A stretch of DNA of 64,000 nucleotides from Cinclus cinclus (Eukaryota > Chordata > Aves > Passeriformes > Cinclidae): the NCBI RefSeq assembly GCF_963662255.1, contig NW_026912192.1:930001-994000 (forward strand), given 5' to 3'. Below the pieces are notes generated by a model, which was not told the DNA's origin, did not search any database, and saw only the letters and a list, made by a program, of their open reading frames with translations. The translations under genes were made by a program, and so were the position numbers. Shown in pieces: positions 34,476-46,886 of this stretch. Each line of letters begins with the position of its first letter. The stretch's first letter is position 1.

Positions 34476-35854
34476 CTTAATGTGTAGCCGCAGTTGTTCT
34501 AGGCGAGATTGTAGCCGAGAAGCTTTCCGTCTCCATTCACGAGACAAGAAAAGCAGAACGCAATGGTCTAGAGGGTTGAGAAGAAAAGTGCTCGTAGCGA
34601 GCTCGTTGCGGCAGAAGCGAAAGCCAGGAGCAGCGTGCTCGCTGCGAGAAGTAGACGGCGCTTCGCCTCCTTGGGAAGGAAATGGCGTCTGGGCACGAAC
34701 GGCAGCCAGCGAAGCTTCAGAACAGCAGGCTGTTCTGCTCAGCGTACGAGCCTGAAGTGAGTGGCAAGGGCTAAGGGGACAGTTCCAAGGCATCTAGCTT
34801 TCCTGCTAGCAATGCCATTTCTACCCTGCTGTGGAAAACATTGTCCTTTGCCCTTCTGCTCCGAGAGGCAGAGAGCACCTCGGCAGACGCAGTGCAGAGG
34901 GAAAGGACACAGTATCCGAGGGAGCGTGGCGCTGCTTAGGCGGGCAAAGCAGAAAGGTGCCGCCCGGCACTGGCTTTGACTCCCTGAGCTTCCTTGCTAG
35001 GACAGCAGCTGCCGAAAGCTGGCAACTAGGCTGCCAGAGTGCAGAATGTCGGCGGTCTGGCACGCCTGCTTGCCGAAAGCCAGTTTCAGCGAGACAGCGT
35101 GCTAGGCTCTGTTTCACAGCACCCTGGAGAACACGCACTTGAAGAATGCCCTCTCTGCTCCGCAAAAGCTCTGCCACAGTGAAGGTGGAAGAAGCAGCCT
35201 GTGGCCACGGGCAGAGCTGGTCAACAGCTGCGCCTAACTTTGCCAAGCTGCGAGAGCATTCTCAGCCGAGTTCTGCTTTGACAGAGCTATTGCTGAACTT
35301 TTGCAGTCCCGGAGGCTGCTGAAACCAAGGCTGTGTTCTGCCTCTTCATTCTTGCCTTCCTGTGCTCCAGCGAGAAGTGAAGCTCTGGCACGACATTCAG
35401 CTTTGCCGCCTCTCTGCACGGAAAGCACTAGACAGAACTAGTGTGCTTCCTGCATGCTCTCTCCTCGCTTTTATGGTCACTGCTCTGCTTTTTGCTTGGC
35501 AGCGTTCAAAGGGTCCACGGCATACCTCTTGCACAGCGAGAGGTGGCCGGCGTGGAATACTTGCTGGCTTAAGTCGTTCCATGCTCAAGGCATTCATCAG
35601 AGCAGCACAATGCGGGAAAAGAGGGGGGAACATTGCAGGACAAATTTCTATGCTGGAACATGATTGTCTGCGAGACAGCTCTCCGCAGCGCTAGTATTTG
35701 GCCAGGCTGAAATCAGCGCCACGGGAAGCCAATCTGACAAGCGGAGTGCAACGAGCGCGGCGATACGGGGCCACTTGGCAGGTGGCCGAAGAAAGACGGC
35801 TGCCCCGCGAATGTGGTGCCAGAAGGCAAGTTTCAGCAGGGCGTTCCGGGCGAG
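34476..35854 (+). repeat. Satellite copy 26 (type S, 209G)
   Basis: Barcode G/C, CACC, T/G/A/C, T, T, C. The only 1078T copy with 209G. Confidence 0.95.
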
Positions 35855-37233
35855 CTTAATGTGTAGCCGCAGTTGTTCTAGGCGAGATTGTAGCCGAGAA
35901 GCTTTCCGTCTCCATTCACGAGACAAGAAAAGCAGAACGCAATGGTCTAGAGGGTTGAGAAGAAAAGTGCTCGTAGCGAGCTCGTTGCGGCAGAAGCGAA
36001 AGCCAGGAGCAGCGTGCTCGCTGCGAGAAGTAGACGGCGCTTCGCCTCCTTGGGAAGGAAATGGCGTCTGGGCATGAACGGCAGCCAGCGAAGCTTCAGA
36101 ACAGCAGGCTGTTCTGCTCAGCGTACGAGCCTGAAGTGAGTGGCAAGGGCTAAGGGGACAGTTCCAAGGCATCTAGCTTTCCTGCTAGCAATGCCATTTC
36201 TACCCTGCTGTGGAAAACATTGTCCTTTGCCCTTCTGCTCCGAGAGGCAGAGAGCACCTCGGCAGACGCAGTGCAGAGGGAAAGGACACAGTATCCGAGG
36301 GAGCGTGGCGCTGCTTAGGCGGGCAAAGCAGAAAGGTGCCGCCCGGCACTGGCTTTGACTCCCTGAGCTTCCTTGCTAGGACAGCAGCTGCCGAAAGCTG
36401 GCAACTAGGCTGCCAGAGTGCAGAATGTCGGCGGTCTGGCACGCCTGCTTGCCGAAAGCCAGTTTCAGCGAGACAGCGTGCTAGGCTCTGTTTCACAGCA
36501 CCTTGGAGAACACGCCCTTGAAGAATGCCGTCTCTGTTCCGCAAAAGCTCTGCCACAGTGAAGGTGGAAGAAGCAGCCTGTGGCCACGGGCAGAGCTGGT
36601 CAACAGCTGCGCCTAACTTTGCCAAGCTGCGAGAGCATTCTCAGCCGAGTTCTGCTTTGACAGAGCTATTGCTGAACTTTTGCAGCCCCGGAGGCTGCTG
36701 AAACCAAGGCTGTGTTCTGCCTCTTCATTCTTGCCTTCCTGTTCTCCAGCGAGAAGTGAAGCTCTGGCACGGCATTCAGCTTTGCCGCCTCTCTGCACGG
36801 AAAGCACTAGACAGAACTAGTGTGCTTCGTGCATGCTCTCTCCTCGCTTTTATGGTCACTGCTCTGCTTTTTGCTTGGCAGCGTTCAAAGGGTCCACGGC
36901 ATACCTCTTGCACAGCGAGAGGTGGCCGGCGAGGAATACTTGCTGGCTTAAGTCGTTCCATGCTCAAGGCATTCATCAGAGCAGCACAATGCGGGAAAAG
37001 AGGGGGGAACACTGCAGGACAAATTTCTATGCTGGAACATGATTGTCTGCGAGACAGCTCTCCGCAGCGCTAGTATTTGGCCAGGCTGAAATCAGCGCCA
37101 CGGGAAGCCAATCTGACAAGCGGAGTGCAACGAGCGCGGCGATATGGGGCCACTTGGCAGGTGGCCGAAGAAAGACGGCTGCCCCGCGAATGTGGTGCCA
37201 GAAGGCAAGTTTCAGCAGGGCGTTCCGGGCGAG
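35855..37233 (+). repeat. Satellite copy 27 (type P)
   Basis: Barcode G/T, TCGT, C/T/G/G, A, C, T. Last copy with block TCGT. Confidence 0.95.
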
Positions 37234-38612
37234 CTTAATGTGTAGCCGCAGTTGTTCTAGGCGAGATTGTAGCCGAGAAGCTTTCCGTCTCCATTCACGA
37301 GACAAGAAAAGCAGAACGCAATGGTCTAGAGGGTTGAGAAGAAAAGTGCTCGTAGCGAGCTCGTTGCGGCAGAAGCGAAAGCCAGGAGCAGCGTGCTCGC
37401 TGCGAGAAGTAGACGGCGCTTCGCCTCCTTGGGAAGGAAATGGCGTCTGGGCACGAACGGCAGCCAGCGAAGCTTCAGAACAGCAGGCTGTTCTGCTCAG
37501 CGTACGAGCCTGAAGTGAGTGGCAAGGGCTAAGGGGACAGTTCCAAGGCATCTAGCTTTCCTGCTAGCAATGCCATTTCTACCCTGCTGTGGAAAACATT
37601 GTCCTTTGCCCTTCTGCTCCGAGAGGCAGAGAGCACCTCGGCAGACGCAGTGCAGAGGGAAAGGACACAGTATCCGAGGGAGCGTGGCGCTGCTTAGGCG
37701 GGCAAAGCAGAAAGGTGCCGCCCGGCACTGGCTTTGACTCCCTGAGCTTCCTTGCTAGGACAGCAGCTGCCGAAAGCTGGCAACTAGGCTGCCAGAGTGC
37801 AGAATGTCGGCGGTCTGGCACGCCTGCTTGCCGAAAGCCAGTTTCAGCGAGACAGCGTGCTAGGCTCTGTTTCACAGCACCCTGGAGAACACGCACTTGA
37901 AGAATGCCCTCTCTGCTCCGCAAAAGCTCTGCCACAGTGAAGGTGGAAGAAGCAGCCTGTGGCCACGGGCAGAGCTGGTCAACAGCTGCGCCTAACTTTG
38001 CCAAGCTGCGAGAGCATTCTCAGCCGAGTTCTGCTTTGACAGAGCTATTGCTGAACTTTTGCAGTCCCGGAGGCTGCTGAAACCAAGGCTGTGTTCTGCC
38101 TCTTCATTCTTGCCTTCCTGTGCTCCAGCGAGAAGTGAAGCTCTGGCACGACATTCAGCTTTGCCGCCTCTCTGCACGGAAAGCACTAGACAGAACTAGT
38201 GTGCTTCCTGCATGCTCTCTCCTCGCTTTTATGGTCACTGCTCTGCTTTTTGCTTGGCAGCGTTCAAAGGGTCCACGGCATACCTCTTGCACAGCGAGAG
38301 GTGGCCGGCGAGGAATACTTGCTGGCTTAAGTCGTTCCATGCTCAAGGCATTCATCAGAGCAGCACAATGCGGGAAAAGAGGGGGGAACATTGCAGGACA
38401 AATTTCTATGCTGGAACATGATTGTCTGCGAGACAGCTCTCCGCAGCGCTAGTATTTGGCCAGGCTGAAATCAGCGCCACGGGAAGCCAATCTGACAAGC
38501 GGAGTGCAACGAGCGCGGCGATACGGGGCCACTTGGCAGGTGGCCGAAGAAAGACGGCTGCCCCGCGAATGTGGTGCCAGAAGGCAAGTTTCAGCAGGGC
38601 GTTCCGGGCGAG
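37234..38612 (+). repeat. Satellite copy 28 (type Q)
   Basis: Barcode G/C, CACC, T/G/A/C, A, T, C. Confidence 0.95.
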
Positions 38613-39991
38613 CTTAATGTGTAGCCGCAGTTGTTCTAGGCGAGATTGTAGCCGAGAAGCTTTCCGTCTCCATTCACGAGACAAGAAAAGCAGAACGCAA
38701 TGGTCTAGAGGGTTGAGAAGAAAAGTGCTCGTAGCGAGCTCGTTGCGGCAGAAGCGAAAGCCAGGAGCAGCGTGCTCGCTGCGAGAAGTAGACGGCGCTT
38801 CGCCTCCTTGGGAAGGAAATGGCGTCTGGGCATGAACGGCAGCCAGCGAAGCTTCAGAACAGCAGGCTGTTCTGCTCAGCGTACGAGCCTGAAGTGAGTG
38901 GCAAGGGCTAAGGGGACAGTTCCAAGGCATCTAGCTTTCCTGCTAGCAATGCCATTTCTACCCTGCTGTGGAAAACATTGTCCTTTGCCCTTCTGCTCCG
39001 AGAGGCAGAGAGCACCTCGGCAGACGCAGTGCAGAGGGAAAGGACACAGTATCCGAGGGAGCGTGGCGCTGCTTAGGCGGGCAAAGCAGAAAGGTGCCGC
39101 CCGGCACTGGCTTTGACTCCCTGAGCTTCCTTGCTAGGACAGCAGCTGCCGAAAGCTGGCAACTAGGCTGCCAGAGTGCAGAATGTCGGCGGTCTGGCAC
39201 GCCTGCTTGCCGAAAGCCAGTTTCAGCGAGACAGCGTGCTAGGCTCTGTTTCACAGCACCCTGGAGAACACGCACTTGAAGAATGCCCTCTCTGCTCCGC
39301 AAAAGCTCTGCCACAGTGAAGGTGGAAGAAGCAGCCTGTGGCCACGGGCAGAGCTGGTCAACAGCTGCGCCTAACTTTGCCAAGCTGCGAGAGCATTCTC
39401 AGCCGAGTTCTGCTTTGACAGAGCTATTGCTGAACTTTTGCAGCCCCGGAGGCTGCTGAAACCAAGGCTGTGTTCTGCCTCTTCATTCTTGCCTTCCTGT
39501 TCTCCAGCGAGAAGTGAAGCTCTGGCACGGCATTCAGCTTTGCCGCCTCTCTGCACGGAAAGCACTAGACAGAACTAGTGTGCTTCGTGCATGCTCTCTC
39601 CTCGCTTTTATGGTCACTGCTCTGCTTTTTGCTTGGCAGCGTTCAAAGGGTCCACGGCATACCTCTTGCACAGCGAGAGGTGGCCGGCGAGGAATACTTG
39701 CTGGCTTAAGTCGTTCCATGCTCAAGGCATTCATCAGAGCAGCACAATGCGGGAAAAGAGGGGGGAACATTGCAGGACAAATTTCTATGCTGGAACATGA
39801 TTGTCTGCGAGACAGCTCTCCGCAGCGCTAGTATTTGGCCAGGCTGAAATCAGCGCCACGGGAAGCCAATCTGACAAGCGGAGTGCAACGAGCGCGGCGA
39901 TACGGGGCCACTTGGCAGGTGGCCGAAGAAAGACGGCTGCCCCGCGAATGTGGTGCCAGAAGGCAAGTTTCAGCAGGGCGTTCCGGGCGAG
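38613..39991 (+). repeat. Satellite copy 29 (type R)
   Basis: Barcode G/T, CACC, C/T/G/G, A, T, C. Confidence 0.95.
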
Positions 39992-41370
39992 CTTAATGTG
40001 TAGCCGCAGTTGTTCTAGGCGAGATTGTAGCCGAGAAGCTTTCCGTCTCCATTCACGAGACAAGAAAAGCAGAACGCAATGGTCTAGAGGGTTGAGAAGA
40101 AAAGTGCTCGTAGCGAGCTCGTTGCGGCAGAAGCGAAAGCCAGGAGCAGCGTGCTCGCTGCGAGAAGTAGACGGCGCTTCGCCTCCTTGGGAAGGAAATC
40201 GCGTCTGGGCACGAACGGCAGCCAGCGAAGCTTCAGAACAGCAGGCTGTTCTGCTCAGCGTACGAGCCTGAAGTGAGTGGCAAGGGCTAAGGGGACAGTT
40301 CCAAGGCATCTAGCTTTCCTGCTAGCAATGCCATTTCTACCCTGCTGTGGAAAACATTGTCCTTTGCCCTTCTGCTCCGAGAGGCAGAGAGCACCTCGGC
40401 AGACGCAGTGCAGAGGGAAAGGACACAGTATCCGAGGGAGCGTGGCGCTGCTTAGGCGGGCAAAGCAGAAAGGTGCCGCCCGGCACTGGCTTTGACTCCC
40501 TGAGCTTCCTTGCTAGGACAGCAGCTGCCGAAAGCTGGCAACTAGGCTGCCAGAGTGCAGAATGTCGGCGGTCTGGCACGCCTGCTTGCCGAAAGCCAGT
40601 TTCAGCGAGACAGCGTGCTAGGCTCTGTTTCACAGCACCCTGGAGAACACGCACTTGAAGAATGCCCTCTCTGCTCCGCAAAAGCTCTGCCACAGTGAAG
40701 GTGGAAGAAGCAGCCTGTGGCCACGGGCAGAGCTGGTCAACAGCTGCGCCTAACTTTGCCAAGCTGCGAGAGCATTCTCAGCCGAGTTCTGCTTTGACAG
40801 AGCTATTGCTGAACTTTTGCAGTCCCGGAGGCTGCTGAAACCAAGGCTGTGTTCTGCCTCTTCATTCTTGCCTTCCTGTGCTCCAGCGAGAAGTGAAGCT
40901 CTGGCACGACATTCAGCTTTGCCGCCTCTCTGCACGGAAAGCACTAGACAGAACTAGTGTGCTTCCTGCATGCTCTCTCCTCGCTTTTATGGTCACTGCT
41001 CTGCTTTTTGCTTGGCAGCGTTCAAAGGGTCCACGGCATACCTCTTGCACAGCGAGAGGTGGCCGGCGTGGAATACTTGCTGGCTTAAGTCGTTCCATGC
41101 TCAAGGCATTCATCAGAGCAGCACAATGCGGGAAAAGAGGGGGGAACATTGCAGGACAAATTTCTATGCTGGAACATGATTGTCTGCGAGACAGCTCTCC
41201 GCAGCGCTAGTATTTGGCCAGGCTGAAATCAGCGCCACGGGAAGCCAATCTGACAAGCGGAGTGCAACGAGCGCGGCGATACGGGGCCACTTGGCAGGTG
41301 GCCGAAGAAAGACGGCTGCCCCGCGAATGTGGTGCCAGAAGGCAAGTTTCAGCAGGGCGTTCCGGGCGAG
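39992..41370 (+). repeat. Satellite copy 30 (type S)
   Basis: Barcode C/C, CACC, T/G/A/C, T, T, C. Confidence 0.95.
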
Positions 41371-42749
41371 CTTAATGTGTAGCCGCAGTTGTTCTAGGCG
41401 AGATTGTAGCCGAGAAGCTTTCCGTCTCCATTCACGAGACAAGAAAAGCAGAACGCAATGGTCTAGAGGGTTGAGAAGAAAAGTGCTCGTAGCGAGCTCG
41501 TTGCGGCAGAAGCGAAAGCCAGGAGCAGCGTGCTCGCTGCGAGAAGTAGACGGCGCTTCGCCTCCTTGGGAAGGAAATGGCGTCTGGGCATGAACGGCAG
41601 CCAGCGAAGCTTCAGAACAGCAGGCTGTTCTGCTCAGCGTACGAGCCTGAAGTGAGTGGCAAGGGCTAAGGGGACAGTTCCAAGGCATCTAGCTTTCCTG
41701 CTAGCAATGCCATTTCTACCCTGCTGTGGAAAACATTGTCCTTTGCCCTTCTGCTCCGAGAGGCAGAGAGCACCTCGGCAGACGCAGTGCAGAGGGAAAG
41801 GACACAGTATCCGAGGGAGCGTGGCGCTGCTTAGGCGGGCAAAGCAGAAAGGTGCCGCCCGGCACTGGCTTTGACTCCCTGAGCTTCCTTGCTAGGACAG
41901 CAGCTGCCGAAAGCTGGCAACTAGGCTGCCAGAGTGCAGAATGTCGGCGGTCTGGCACGCCTGCTTGCCGAAAGCCAGTTTCAGCGAGACAGCGTGCTAG
42001 GCTCTGTTTCACAGCACCCTGGAGAACACGCACTTGAAGAATGCCCTCTCTGCTCCGCAAAAGCTCTGCCACAGTGAAGGTGGAAGAAGCAGCCTGTGGC
42101 CACGGGCAGAGCTGGTCAACAGCTGCGCCTAACTTTGCCAAGCTGCGAGAGCATTCTCAGCCGAGTTCTGCTTTGACAGAGCTATTGCTGAACTTTTGCA
42201 GCCCCGGAGGCTGCTGAAACCAAGGCTGTGTTCTGCCTCTTCATTCTTGCCTTCCTGTTCTCCAGCGAGAAGTGAAGCTCTGGCACGGCATTCAGCTTTG
42301 CCGCCTCTCTGCACGGAAAGCACTAGACAGAACTAGTGTGCTTCGTGCATGCTCTCTCCTCGCTTTTATGGTCACTGCTCTGCTTTTTGCTTGGCAGCGT
42401 TCAAAGGGTCCACGGCATACCTCTTGCACAGCGAGAGGTGGCCGGCGAGGAATACTTGCTGGCTTAAGTCGTTCCATGCTCAAGGCATTCATCAGAGCAG
42501 CACAATGCGGGAAAAGAGGGGGGAACATTGCAGGACAAATTTCTATGCTGGAACATGATTGTCTGCGAGACAGCTCTCCGCAGCGCTAGTATTTGGCCAG
42601 GCTGAAATCAGCGCCACGGGAAGCCAATCTGACAAGCGGAGTGCAACGAGCGCGGCGATACGGGGCCACTTGGCAGGTGGCCGAAGAAAGACGGCTGCCC
42701 CGCGAATGTGGTGCCAGAAGGCAAGTTTCAGCAGGGCGTTCCGGGCGAG
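41371..42749 (+). repeat. Satellite copy 31 (type R)
   Basis: Barcode G/T, CACC, C/T/G/G, A, T, C. Sits where a P copy would be expected by the four-copy order. Confidence 0.95.
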
Positions 42750-44128
42750 CTTAATGTGTAGCCGCAGTTGTTCTAGGCGAGATTGTAGCCGAGAAGCTTT
42801 CCGTCTCCATTCACGAGACAAGAAAAGCAGAACGCAATGGTCTAGAGGGTTGAGAAGAAAAGTGCTCGTAGCGAGCTCGTTGCGGCAGAAGCGAAAGCCA
42901 GGAGCAGCGTGCTCGCTGCGAGAAGTAGACGGCGCTTCGCCTCCTTGGGAAGGAAATCGCGTCTGGGCACGAACGGCAGCCAGCGAAGCTTCAGAACAGC
43001 AGGCTGTTCTGCTCAGCGTACGAGCCTGAAGTGAGTGGCAAGGGCTAAGGGGACAGTTCCAAGGCATCTAGCTTTCCTGCTAGCAATGCCATTTCTACCC
43101 TGCTGTGGAAAACATTGTCCTTTGCCCTTCTGCTCCGAGAGGCAGAGAGCACCTCGGCAGACGCAGTGCAGAGGGAAAGGACACAGTATCCGAGGGAGCG
43201 TGGCGCTGCTTAGGCGGGCAAAGCAGAAAGGTGCCGCCCGGCACTGGCTTTGACTCCCTGAGCTTCCTTGCTAGGACAGCAGCTGCCGAAAGCTGGCAAC
43301 TAGGCTGCCAGAGTGCAGAATGTCGGCGGTCTGGCACGCCTGCTTGCCGAAAGCCAGTTTCAGCGAGACAGCGTGCTAGGCTCTGTTTCACAGCACCCTG
43401 GAGAACACGCACTTGAAGAATGCCCTCTCTGCTCCGCAAAAGCTCTGCCACAGTGAAGGTGGAAGAAGCAGCCTGTGGCCACGGGCAGAGCTGGTCAACA
43501 GCTGCGCCTAACTTTGCCAAGCTGCGAGAGCATTCTCAGCCGAGTTCTGCTTTGACAGAGCTATTGCTGAACTTTTGCAGTCCCGGAGGCTGCTGAAACC
43601 AAGGCTGTGTTCTGCCTCTTCATTCTTGCCTTCCTGTGCTCCAGCGAGAAGTGAAGCTCTGGCACGACATTCAGCTTTGCCGCCTCTCTGCACGGAAAGC
43701 ACTAGACAGAACTAGTGTGCTTCGTGCATGCTCTCTCCTCGCTTTTATGGTCACTGCTCTGCTTTTTGCTTGGCAGCGTTCAAAGGGTCCACGGCATACC
43801 TCTTGCACAGCGAGAGGTGGCCGGCGTGGAATACTTGCTGGCTTAAGTCGTTCCATGCTCAAGGCATTCATCAGAGCAGCACAATGCGGGAAAAGAGGGG
43901 GGAACATTGCAGGACAAATTTCTATGCTGGAACATGATTGTCTGCGAGACAGCTCTCCGCAGCGCTAGTATTTGGCCAGGCTGAAATCAGCGCCACGGGA
44001 AGCCAATCTGACAAGCGGAGTGCAACGAGCGCGGCGATACGGGGCCACTTGGCAGGTGGCCGAAGAAAGACGGCTGCCCCGCGAATGTGGTGCCAGAAGG
44101 CAAGTTTCAGCAGGGCGTTCCGGGCGAG
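42750..44128 (+). repeat. Satellite copy 32 (S-like, 975G)
   Basis: Barcode C/C, CACC, T/G/A/G, T, T, C. The only 1078T copy with 975G. Confidence 0.95.
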
Positions 44129-45507
44129 CTTAATGTGTAGCCGCAGTTGTTCTAGGCGAGATTGTAGCCGAGAAGCTTTCCGTCTCCATTCACGAGACAA
44201 GAAAAGCAGAACGCAATGGTCTAGAGGGTTGAGAAGAAAAGTGCTCGTAGCGAGCTCGTTGCGGCAGAAGCGAAAGCCAGGAGCAGCGTGCTCGCTGCGA
44301 GAAGTAGACGGCGCTTCGCCTCCTTGGGAAGGAAATGGCGTCTGGGCATGAACGGCAGCCAGCGAAGCTTCAGAACAGCAGGCTGTTCTGCTCAGCGTAC
44401 GAGCCTGAAGTGAGTGGCAAGGGCTAAGGGGACAGTTCCAAGGCATCTAGCTTTCCTGCTAGCAATGCCATTTCTACCCTGCTGTGGAAAACATTGTCCT
44501 TTGCCCTTCTGCTCCGAGAGGCAGAGAGCACCTCGGCAGACGCAGTGCAGAGGGAAAGGACACAGTATCCGAGGGAGCGTGGCGCTGCTTAGGCGGGCAA
44601 AGCAGAAAGGTGCCGCCCGGCACTGGCTTTGACTCCCTGAGCTTCCTTGCTAGGACAGCAGCTGCCGAAAGCTGGCAACTAGGCTGCCAGAGTGCAGAAT
44701 GTCGGCGGTCTGGCACGCCTGCTTGCCGAAAGCCAGTTTCAGCGAGACAGCGTGCTAGGCTCTGTTTCACAGCACCCTGGAGAACACGCACTTGAAGAAT
44801 GCCCTCTCTGCTCCGCAAAAGCTCTGCCACAGTGAAGGTGGAAGAAGCAGCCTGTGGCCACGGGCAGAGCTGGTCAACAGCTGCGCCTAACTTTGCCAAG
44901 CTGCGAGAGCATTCTCAGCCGAGTTCTGCTTTGACAGAGCTATTGCTGAACTTTTGCAGTCCCGGAGGCTGCTGAAACCAAGGCTGTGTTCTGCCTCTTC
45001 ATTCTTGCCTTCCTGTGCTCCAGCGAGAAGTGAAGCTCTGGCACGACATTCAGCTTTGCCGCCTCTCTGCACGGAAAGCACTAGACAGAACTAGTGTGCT
45101 TCGTGCATGCTCTCTCCTCGCTTTTATGGTCACTGCTCTGCTTTTTGCTTGGCAGCGTTCAAAGGGTCCACGGCATACCTCTTGCACAGCGAGAGGTGGC
45201 CGGCGAGGAATACTTGCTGGCTTAAGTCGTTCCATGCTCAAGGCATTCATCAGAGCAGCACAATGCGGGAAAAGAGGGGGGAACATTGCAGGACAAATTT
45301 CTATGCTGGAACATGATTGTCTGCGAGACAGCTCTCCGCAGCGCTAGTATTTGGCCAGGCTGAAATCAGCGCCACGGGAAGCCAATCTGACAAGCGGAGT
45401 GCAACGAGCGCGGCGATACGGGGCCACTTGGCAGGTGGCCGAAGAAAGACGGCTGCCCCGCGAATGTGGTGCCAGAAGGCAAGTTTCAGCAGGGCGTTCC
45501 GGGCGAG
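44129..45507 (+). repeat. Satellite copy 33 (hybrid, border copy)
   Basis: Barcode G/T, CACC, T/G/A/G, A, T, C. Left end is type R (221T), right half is Q-like with 975G. The only 221T copy with 832T/889G/918A. Confidence 0.95.
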
Positions 45508-46886
45508 CTTAATGTGTAGCCGCAGTTGTTCTAGGCGAGATTGTAGCCGAGAAGCTTTCCGTCTCCATTCACGAGACAAGAAAAGCAGAACGCAATGGTC
45601 TAGAGGGTTGAGAAGAAAAGTGCTCGTAGCGAGCTCGTTGCGGCAGAAGCGAAAGCCAGGAGCAGCGTGCTCGCTGCGAGAAGTAGACGGCGCTTCGCCT
45701 CCTTGGGAAGGAAATCGCGTCTGGGCACGAACGGCAGCCAGCGAAGCTTCAGAACAGCAGGCTGTTCTGCTCAGCGTACGAGCCTGAAGTGAGTGGCAAG
45801 GGCTAAGGGGACAGTTCCAAGGCATCTAGCTTTCCTGCTAGCAATGCCATTTCTACCCTGCTGTGGAAAACATTGTCCTTTGCCCTTCTGCTCCGAGAGG
45901 CAGAGAGCACCTCGGCAGACGCAGTGCAGAGGGAAAGGACACAGTATCCGAGGGAGCGTGGCGCTGCTTAGGCGGGCAAAGCAGAAAGGTGCCGCCCGGC
46001 ACTGGCTTTGACTCCCTGAGCTTCCTTGCTAGGACAGCAGCTGCCGAAAGCTGGCAACTAGGCTGCCAGAGTGCAGAATGTCGGCGGTCTGGCACGCCTG
46101 CTTGCCGAAAGCCAGTTTCAGCGAGACAGCGTGCTAGGCTCTGTTTCACAGCACCCTGGAGAACACGCACTTGAAGAATGCCCTCTCTGCTCCGCAAAAG
46201 CTCTGCCACAGTGAAGGTGGAAGAAGCAGCCTGTGGCCACGGGCAGAGCTGGTCAACAGCTGCGCCTAACTTTGCCAAGCTGCGAGAGCATTCTCAGCCG
46301 AGTTCTGCTTTGACAGAGCTATTGCTGAACTTTTGCAGTCCCGGAGGCTGCTGAAACCAAGGCTGTGTTCTGCCTCTTCATTCTTGCCTTCCTGTGCTCC
46401 AGCGAGAAGTGAAGCTCTGGCACGACATTCAGCTTTGCCGCCTCTCTGCACGGAAAGCACTAGACAGAACTAGTGTGCTTCCTGCATGCTCTCTCCTCGC
46501 TTTTATGGTCACTGCTCTGCTTTTTGCTTGGCAGCGTTCAAAGGGTCCACGGCATACCTCTTGCACAGCGAGAGGTGGCCGGCGAGGAATACTTGCTGGC
46601 TTAAGTCGTTCCATGCTCAAGGCATTCATCAGAGCAGCACAATGCGGGAAAAGAGGGGGGAACATTGCAGGACAAATTTCTATGCTGGAACATGATTGTC
46701 TGCGAGACAGCTCTCCGCAGCGCTAGTATTTGGCCAGGCTGAAATCAGCGCCACGGGAAGCCAATCTGACAAGCGGAGTGCAACGAGCGCGGCGATACGG
46801 GGCCACTTGGCAGGTGGCCGAAGAAAGACGGCTGCCCCGCGAATGTGGTGCCAGAAGGCAAGTTTCAGCAGGGCGTTCCGGGCGAG
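45508..46886 (+). repeat. Satellite copy 34 (Q with 209C)
   Basis: Barcode C/C, CACC, T/G/A/C, A, T, C. Confidence 0.95.

Larger units (their letters stand above)
30339..35854 (+). repeat. Four-copy higher-order repeat unit 2 (P-Q-R-S, 5,516 bp)
   Basis: Copies 23-26 repeat the P-Q-R-S order. The S member (copy 26) has 209G, unlike the S members of the flanking units, which have 209C. I found no other difference from unit 3. Confidence 0.88.
35855..41370 (+). repeat. Four-copy higher-order repeat unit 3 (P-Q-R-S, 5,516 bp)
   Basis: Copies 27-30 repeat P-Q-R-S a third time. The next two copies (31, 32) are R and an S-like copy, so the next P-Q pair is missing and the four-copy order ends at 41370, while two-copy alternation continues to 44128. 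Confidence 0.88.
24823..44128 (+). repeat. Array domain 3: two-copy higher-order repeat (2,758 bp), seven dimers
   Basis: Odd copies 19 to 31 all have 221T, 832C, 889T, 918G, 975G. Even copies 20 to 32 all have 221C, 832T, 889G, 918A, and 975C except in copy 32. The alternation is unbroken for 14 copies. It defines a dimeric higher-order repeat in which equivalent copies two apart are more alike than neighbours, the usual sign of unequal exchange in register of the larger unit. Confidence 0.9.
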
